The translations under genes were made by a program, and so were the position numbers. Below are positions 57,641 to 64,000 of a stretch of 64,000 bases of DNA, in pieces. The notes under the pieces were generated by a model. That model saw nothing but the letters and a program-made list of their open reading frames with translations. It did no database searches and was not told where the DNA came from. The stretch is from NCBI RefSeq assembly GCF_963678635.1, contig NW_026971562.1, positions 276,451-340,450 on the forward strand, in the 5' to 3' direction. Each line of letters starts with the position of its first letter. The first letter of the stretch is position 1. The DNA comes from Symsagittifera roscoffensis. Taxonomy: Eukaryota; Xenacoelomorpha; Acoela; Convolutidae.

Positions 57641-58060
57641 TCAGTTTTCTTACTGAGGCTGTCAGCATTCTGGTGTTTGTCACGCATTCTGTGCTCGATT
57701 ATCATGTGGTAGCCATCCAATTTTACTATCTATCTACCAATATAACTCTGATCCATCGAGTATGTCTTCAACCAGGATAACGCTCTGTTGTCCACGCGTA
57801 ACTTGAAAGAAGCGCTCCCCAAGTATGCACGGTACTTTTCCACGAACGTGACTACTGCAAACATTTCTGCTTTTGGTGCACCATATTTCATCTCAGTGTC
57901 ACTCAAGACTTTGCTGCCATATGCAATGGGACGAAAAACCGTTCTTCCATTCCATTCTTGTTCCTGGTGCAATATTCCTGACATGGCTACTACCGACGCG
58001 TCTGTGTCAAGAACATACATGCCATCTTCTGTAGGCATGCCTAGTACTGGCGCTTCGCAC
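57641..58060 (-). pseudogene. RNase H domain, element B
   Basis: Landmarks VLDTDAS, KAEMFAV, LRVDN and NADSLSK are all present. A single Trp-to-stop change (TAG) after YIGR near 57730 splits it between the frames 58893-57730 and 57720-55681. Otherwise the reading frame is intact. Confidence 0.88.
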
Positions 58061-58990
58061 AATTCCCGCTTTATGTTTTCGAAGGCAACCTGTGCTTCAT
58101 CGTTCCACTCGAACTTCTTTCCTTTGTTGCGCATCATCTTCTGCATCGGATACATCTTGTCTGCATATCCTTTGATGAATTCACAGTAATAATTGGCAAA
58201 CCCCAGGAAGCTCATTAGCTGTGTGTCCGTCCTCGGAGCCTTCCATGTCAGCACAGCTTCTACTGCCTCCGGATCTGGCCTTACACCATGTCTGTCCACC
58301 ATTCTTCCCAGGTACTTAATCGAATCCCTAAGGATTTCACATTTCGATGGTTTGCATTTCAAGCCTGCTCTTTTCATGCATCCGAAGACCTCATCGAGCC
58401 GATCAATGTGATCCTCCAGGGTCGGTGTCGCTATGTCTACGTCATCCACGTAGCACATCAAGAGATTCCCGTACTTTTTGGTCACTCCTGTCAAAGCCTG
58501 GGCCATCAGCCTTTGAAAAGTTGCTGTTGCATTGCACAAGCCGAAGGGCATCCTCTTCCACTGGTACAACCCCAATTCGCACGCGAATCCGGTTTTCTCT
58601 CTATCCTTCTTCCCCAGAGGAACCTGCCAGAAGGCAGAACCCAAGTCCAATGTGGTGAAGAACTTGGCATCACCAAGCTTAGAGAGGCTCTCGTCTATTC
58701 GCGGTATCGGGTACGCATCTTTTATTGTTACCGCGTTTAAGTAACGAAAGTCGCAACAAAATCTAAGCTGCCCCCCTTTCTTCTTCGCCATTACCACCCC
58801 GCAAGCCCACGGCGATTTCGAGGGTTCTATCATGTCGTATTCAAGCAACATTTCTATTTCCGCTCGGCACGCTTCCGATTTGGGTGGCGTCATTCGTCTC
58901 GCGCCCTCTCTGTGCGGAACGGCACCTTCTACCAGCTCAATTTCAGGTTCTACGAAGTTACAGCAACCGATATCCGCTTTATGTTTCGAA
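58061..58990 (-). pseudogene. pol: reverse transcriptase, element B
   Basis: Uninterrupted from fingers to thumb: KKKGGQLRFCCDFRYLNAVT, FFTTLDLGSAFWQVPL, MPFGLCNATATFQR, catalytic CYVDDVDIATP (about 58460-58430), SFLGFANYYCEF. The palm is intact, unlike A. The connection to protease is broken by a one-base loss near 59.03-59.07 kb. Confidence 0.93.
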
Positions 58991-59951
58991 AATACATCTG
59001 CGTTCCGATATAAAACGTCCCGTAATTTTTCGAAATCTCCCTCGCTATTTTCCCCTTCAAATATTCTACCTCTGGTAAAACCAGTTTGTCAGAATCTAGT
59101 TCATATGACGAGGGCCGTTCCGGAAAATTCGAGCAGCTTGATAAGCCGTCGTCCGTTTCGGATTTCCTTGAAAACAATTTATGAATAGATTTTAATTCTT
59201 TAATTCTCTTTAAAATTTTATCTTTATTTGCATGATAAGGACAGTCTTTCACATCATGTTTCTTCAAGTTTTGTGTCTCCTCATAGTCGGTCCTCATCGG
59301 CAATGCGTAGCCAAGCTTCTTTCCACGCTGGATTAAAACCGTGGTGTCCAGTGTGTTCAATAACTCACTGACACACAGTCCGTTTCGCGTTACCGAGAAG
59401 CTCCGGCATAAAATCACCGAACTCTGACTATTTGGATTCGGTACTAAGCAAACCTGTTTACTATCAATTAACGAATTCAAATTTCTCATTCTAAAAATTG
59501 CCAACACAGCTTGTCCTGGCTGTAGTTTTACCTTTCTATCTAAAAAAATTGGTACCTTGTTTTCGTCTATTATTCTCCCATTAATTGGTCTCTTAACATA
59601 CTTCCAGTCCGGGTTTCTAATCCGTATCAGACCTTTGTTCAAGTCAATCATCACGTCAAAATTCCTGACAAAATCTCTGCCTAAGATGAATTGGTCGGCG
59701 TCGTTCAAATTCTCTACCACCAGGAAGCTCATCCAAAGGTCCCGTCCTCCCATGTGGAGGACCGTTATCGGTGTTCTTCCGGCCACATAGATTGCCCCTC
59801 GATTGGCGGCGGCCAGTCTGAGATTCGTCGGAATTAGATATTCTCTCGTGAAACCCATTCGTTTCCGAGTTTTTATCGGCATCACACTCACTACCGCTCC
59901 TGTGTCCAGAAGCCCTGTGACTCCGATTTTCGTTCCGTTGGTGTCGAGCAA
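58991..59951 (-). pseudogene. aspartic protease and linker (B)
   Basis: Active site GLLDTGAVVSVMP near 59920-59880 and C-terminal ILGRDFVRNFDV near 59690-59650, both canonical. The linker that follows (VCLVPNPNSQSSVIL, KLGYALP, GLSSCSNFPERPS) matches A. The frame is open to 58950, the last part being shifted. Confidence 0.85.
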
Positions 59952-60017
59952 GATGTGCAGTCACATCTGCTTCATACCCGATATGCACAACATCTTCTTC
60001 CATCATTGCGTCATGGC

Positions 60018-60722
60018 CTATCCTACGGACTTTGAGTTCCTCCTCACCCAAATAGATCTGCCCCATTGGTCATCGTCTGTTGTCACATAAGTCCTGGTGT
60101 AAATACTGATTCCATCCACGTTCAACATCACTTGATACGGCCCATAGACCTCTAGGTAGCGTCCATGAAGTTTCTTCATGCGAGGGCCACCCGTCGTTAG
60201 TAGTGCCCGCACAGCCCTCGACTCGGTGCGTGGCTCCATCTGCCTCAGATAGTCTGCATTTGTGTCCAAATGCATCAAAGTAAACTCAGACGGTTCACTC
60301 AGATTTCTGATTACCTGATGCCCTGCCACCGAGATTATCGACTGTATTTTACTTCCTTGCGGTAGCATACCGAACCTCTGACCAGAGATCACATTAAGTT
60401 TCATGCTCAAGCTGCTTGGTGCTTTTGCCTCTTCGACCTCTGTTGCCTCGAAGGCGTTCAGTTGCTCCTGTAATTTCTCATTCTCCAGCTCGTGTTTCAC
60501 CTTTTGTTCGATCTCTTTCGTCACTAGTTCCTGCTGCACTCTATTTAGAGCATCCCTCGCGGCTGCCCTATAATCGATTTTGAAGTCATCAGCCGCAGTT
60601 GCTGGTTCCGGTTCACGTGCTTCTTCTGTTACCGCTTGCATTTTCTTTGCCACCAGCTCTTGAGGTTTATCTTTTCTGCGTGCCTCTGCTTCACTCAACA
60701 GGCGAGCCTTGCTGGCTTTCAC
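60018..60722 (-). pseudogene. segment between gag and protease (B)
   Basis: A 234-codon frame: a Lys/Glu-rich coiled coil (AARDALNRVQQELVTKE), then a conserved small domain with SIISVAGHQVIRNLSEPSE, RALLTTGGPR and YQVMLNVDGISIYT. The same is in both A copies. No family is recognised; its conservation suggests a folded module of Gag-Pol. The connection to protease is shifted near 60.0 kb. Confidence 0.65.
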
Positions 60723-63360
60723 TCCTGACAGTGCTTAAAAATGTCTTGGATGCTTGATGTCTGCCACTGCATCCCAGAATTGCGGACAATCTGATTTAAA
60801 ATGACCTTCCAAGTTGCAAAAGAACACCTCGGGCCGAATTTTGCTATTACTCCCCTCATGAACTCCTCATGATCAACTTCTGTCGCATCTTCGTCCTCGA
60901 GGCTAAAGCCTATTGCTTTCATGCCTTGTTTGTAAGTTGGGAATGCTGACACATGATGGTCCGTTGAACTGCAATTTGCACAAGAGCATCTCTTGTCCAT
61001 ATCATCCCTCGGTTTGTACCAATTGTTCCCTTGGTTTGCTGGTCCGTTGTTAAAACTGCCATAACTGTTGTTGTAGTATCCAGATCTCGAAGGAGGTTTC
61101 AACAAAAGATACTCTGGTTGATAGTGGTGTGTATTGCGTTGGTAGCATCGTTCGAAGTTCATCATTCTTCACACCATCGATGAATTTTGAGGCTACGGCC
61201 AGATTCATCCTTCGGTTTGACTCATCCGGTTGGCTGCGTCTTCTCAGCATTTCCAAGTCATCGAGAAACTTGTCTATCGTTTCATCTTCTCGTTGCCTCC
61301 GTTTCTCGAAGCTCATCATTGCTTGGTGTCCCTGCACCCCTGATCCAAAACGGTTCAACAAGATTTCGAAGATTTTCTCGGCTGTATATTGCTTCTCGGT
61401 TGTATATTGCTGATATTGCTTCTTGGCCATGACACAGTTCAGGGCTGTCCCTTCAAAGTTACTGGTAAGTGCACTGCACTCTTGTCTTTCCGACAAGTCT
61501 TCCTCCTCAAAATGCAGTTTAATCACCTCTATAGAGGTATCAAAACAGCCCTCAGATTCGTCTTTATAGCACCTTGGTTTCTTAAAGACCCTTCTGGACT
61601 TCTCACTGCGTTCGTTGGTCTTTGATAGCCTTGTAAGGAATGTCTCCATTGACCTGTTTAGGGGCTCGAAGGCTGTGGCCATTGCCGTAGCATCCCTTGA
61701 GTGCCCAGCCTTAGTGTTCTCACACCTTGTCGAAGGCTCTGAATACGGTACGTCCCTGCTATTCGTGTCGCCGTAAGTGTTTCCCGCTTGGCCCACATGA
61801 CTCCTCCTCGGGCTTGCATGCCCCCTGTTGCCGGAATCACTTCTCCCAGTCGCATGTGTGCCTTGCGTCGGTCTTTCATTCGAGGTCTGCCTGTTCCCTG
61901 TTGAACTTGCCCTGCTGTTGGGGCCCCATGTTCTATGATCCCTTGTGGTATAGCCTGATGAGCTGCCCCTGCCTCTAGTGGATCCATCTGCCCGTCTCCT
62001 TTGATGGTCATTGAAGTTCACCTTCGGTTCCCTGCTTGGACCTCCCGAATTCGGTTCTCCTTCTCTTGGTCACTTCTGCTTCCTAGTAGTCCATCCAATC
62101 TGTCCATGATGGCCTGAGTTCGCCTCTCCATCATCGCTTCCAACTTTGTGTCAAGAGTCCCAAGAGTCTGCTCTTGTTGTGTTCTTAACTTCTCCATATC
62201 ATCTCTTAAGCGTGACTCTCTCTGTTCCGCTTCTCTTGTCATTCGCGACAGGTTCTTTGCTATATGCTCGTCCGTTCTTTCTCTCAAGCGTTTTTCGCTC
62301 CTATCAACTTCTTGTCTATTTCGGTTCATTTCTTCCGCAGACTTTCTCTTTCAACGTGGACTGCTCTTTCTAATTCACTCATCCTTATGGACATCTGTTC
62401 GTTTTGCTCTCCTATACTGCCCACGATGCTGTTCGAGGCTTCCTCTAATGCTACCCCGTTATCCACGAGTGGCGTCACTAGTGGCGGTGTCACCCTTTCG
62501 GTCCCAGGTAGCTTCGTGCTGGTCGAGATCCTGGCTTTTGTTCTCTGTCTCGACGACTTTTCACTATCCACTTCAGGATCCGCTAATGCATCGCCTAGCC
62601 CTGTATTTCTATTCTCCCCATTTCGCTGCTCTGAATTTGTCATGATCGCAAAGCCTCTCGACTGGCCTGGTGTGTTTACTTCTTTGCTTCGTTCTTACCA
62701 CACCAAATTTGTCCTTGTTTCCAGCCTCTTCCCCGAGGTATGGATCATTCTCCTGGGTCGAGCTAATGAGGCTTAGTTGAGATCCAGAGTCCACCTGCTC
62801 GTCATCGTCCTCTTCTTCCTCTTGGGATTCACCTTCGTTTCCTGTGCCCGCTCCCATTGTAAGTGGAAAGATGATCCCAAAGGTATTTTTCATTCTTTCT
62901 GTGAACGACGAAGACGTGGTTTGTTTCTCTGTTGCGTCTGCCACCATGGTATTGTCTGTTGGAGATCTCCTAGTCGCCACAACTTCAGTAGAGATGTCGG
63001 ACAGTTCCGACATCTCCGCTCGATCCAGTGTTCCGGTGGAAGTGGCCAAATCCTGACCTTGTTCTACCGGAGTAGATTCGCTCGCTAGCCTTCTGCTCTC
63101 CCTTCCAAACCAGGCATTTCTTCGTTGTCTTGCATGGCCTGGTCCGGGTGGACCTCTACTTCCAACATTCCTTTTCTCTCTTCTGAGGTCTTTTGACTTC
63201 TCGTTTCAACCATTCTGCCTGAAACCATCTTCCTTTGGCCGTTCCTTGTTCGTTTGATCCGTTCGACAAAAGGATCGGTCATTGATTTTCTTTGCTCCTC
63301 AGAAATGAATTTCCTAGAACTATTACCTCTTTTAGGTATTCTTGACTTTTCTAGACTCAT
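60719..63360 (-). pseudogene. gag: gag, element B
   Basis: Starts at ATG 63360, in a basic N-terminal part. Pieces 63360-63085, 63049-62609, 62643-62326, 62329-62018, 62021-61050 and 61165-60719 lie in shifted frames. The capsid-like region (61700-61150) shares ETFLTRLSK, LHFEEEDLSERQE, FEGTALNCVMAKK and FEKRRQREDETIDKFLDDL with A. The first zinc knuckle (near 60970) has lost its last Cys to Phe. The second (near 60800) keeps Cys-x2-Cys-x4-His-x4-Cys but in a shifted frame. Defective as it stands. Confidence 0.75.
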
Positions 63361-63750
63361 TTCCTATTTTTACCTTTTCAAGCCTATACACTCAATTCGA
63401 TTTATGGTGACTTCCAAGTCTTGACTATTAATAAAAATAACACAACACAATAAGTTTCACAAGTTTCTATTAGATAGTGACCACGAATCCCTGAATGTTA
63501 TAAGAATACACCTTGTATACAATTTATTCACACTAATCAATTATTGGTCGTATGATATGAGAACTATCACAATATAATGTTATCAGTCAATTTAAAAGAT
63601 AGTGTACTCACTACCCAATCAAGCACAGTTTATGTTGATTTAAATCAAAAGTAACAGACTAAGAATATTTCTATGAAAAATGTATGTGTATTGTACTTTA
63701 GTCGGTCATAGTACTTTAGTCGAATTTAAGGTTTTTAAAGAAAAAGCTTT
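63361..63750 (-). other. 5' leader of element B
   Basis: AT-rich, without an open frame, between gag and the candidate primer-binding site. Such leaders usually carry packaging signals, but none is recognisable here. Confidence 0.5.
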
Positions 63751-63770
63751 CCCCGCTTGGTGCAGCACCA
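63751..63770 (-). promoter_or_regulatory. candidate tRNA primer-binding site
   Basis: Element sense reads TGGTGCTGCACCAAGCGGGG, starting with TGG as a primer-binding site must; its complement looks like a tRNA 3' end closing in CCA. It sits immediately inside sequence that matches the outer end of the proposed 3' LTR. The tRNA species is not identified, and the internal palindrome GGTGCTGCACC could instead be a hairpin. Confidence 0.4.
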
Positions 63771-63784
63771 AACAGACAAAAGAA

Positions 63785-64000
63785 ACAGTACCCCTCCGGA
63801 TTGGCGAGAATAGGACCCTTCCGGAATGGTAAAATTAAGATCCCTCCGAATTAGGATCCCTCTGAGTTATTAAACAGTAGACCCCTCCAGATTGGGACCC
63901 CTTCGTTTTTGTGGAAAGTAGACCCCTCCGGATTCGGACCCCTCTGACTTTGAAAAAATTTTGACCCCTCCGGATTGGGAGCCCTTTGGTTCTGTCAAAG
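63785..64000. repeat. 41-bp tandem repeats, start of the 5' LTR of element B
   Basis: About five diverged units of 35-42 bases, each built as ACCCCTCCGGATTGG, ACCCCTCTG, then a T/A-rich spacer ending near AAAGTAG. It continues past the window edge. The same CCTTCCGGATTG motif is present once in direct orientation and once inverted at the end of the proposed 3' LTR, so the array probably arose by expansion of that motif. Confidence 0.7.

Larger units (their letters stand above)
48310..64000 (-). mobile_element. element B: second giant Ty3/gypsy-type retrotransposon
   Basis: Same order of modules as A, on the minus strand: gag 63360-60719, pre-protease and protease 60722-58950, RT, RNase H, linker, integrase, acidic tail, macro-like module (end 53801), spacer, second polyprotein (53412-49616). 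Proteins are clearly homologous to A but diverged, so this is a related lineage and not a recent copy. The internal region is about 14 kb. A 3' LTR is proposed at 48310-49487; the 5' LTR begins near 63771 and runs off the window. It is defective: stop codons, frameshifts and a damaged integrase. Confidence 0.88.

Noticed and set aside
1-64000. tRNA or rRNA genes
   Set aside because: No cloverleaf with conserved T-arm and anticodon arm, nor rRNA-like blocks, were seen. The only tRNA-like piece is the 20-base candidate primer-binding site.

Overview
The window reads as eukaryotic nuclear DNA, most likely from an invertebrate animal; I cannot name the species. The left 24 kb is strongly AT-rich. 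It holds one intron-containing gene with GT/AG splice sites and an AATAAA signal, kilobase-scale tandem and inverted repeats, and a diverged satellite. The right 40 kb is GC-richer and is almost entirely two giant, decayed LTR retrotransposons of the Ty3/gypsy type. Nothing looks bacterial.

Layout. 0.5-2.2 kb: a two-exon gene of unknown function, minus strand. 2.2-4.4 kb: non-coding, with a (GT)n microsatellite and a decayed reading frame at 4.06-4.37 kb. 4.4-11.9 kb: a 3.74-kb sequence present twice in tandem. 11.2-19.4 kb: three foldback units of about 2.7 kb, each with long imperfect inverted arms around a 0.4-kb centre. 19.5-19.9 kb: a possible reading-frame relic. 20.0-24.1 kb: a satellite of about 120-bp units with a 2.5-kb higher-order period; each higher-order unit carries a captured piece of the same retroelement family that fills the right of the window.

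24.1-48 kb: element A, plus strand. Its 5' part is rearranged. An inverted, internally deleted gag fragment faces a first gag-protease copy across a 0.26-kb loop, and that copy is tandemly duplicated (period about 3.87 kb). The second copy runs on through reverse transcriptase, RNase H, integrase and a macro-domain-like module. After a 0.44-kb spacer with a candidate 3' splice site comes about 8.6 kb of further, once continuous reading frame. It contains a recognisable SGNH/GDSL hydrolase domain and several modules I cannot assign. 48.3-64 kb: element B, minus strand, tail-to-tail with A. It has the same architecture but a shorter second region: it lacks the SGNH segment and a 3.5-kb block, and its integrase has lost its catalytic glutamate segment.

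How the parts work together. Gag (with two zinc knuckles), protease, RT, RNase H and integrase form a standard retrotransposition set. The additions are a macro (ADP-ribose-binding-like) module fused after integrase, and a second large polyprotein in the position where env sits in retroviruses. The same acceptor-like sequence precedes that polyprotein in both elements, so it was probably made from a spliced RNA. A 12-base motif, TGTCCGGGGAGT, recurs at matching places in A and B and in two different reading frames, which suggests a nucleic-acid-level function. Both copies carry many stops and frameshifts and look inactive. The best candidate for something undescribed is this giant Ty3/gypsy lineage with macro and SGNH modules plus a second polyprotein.
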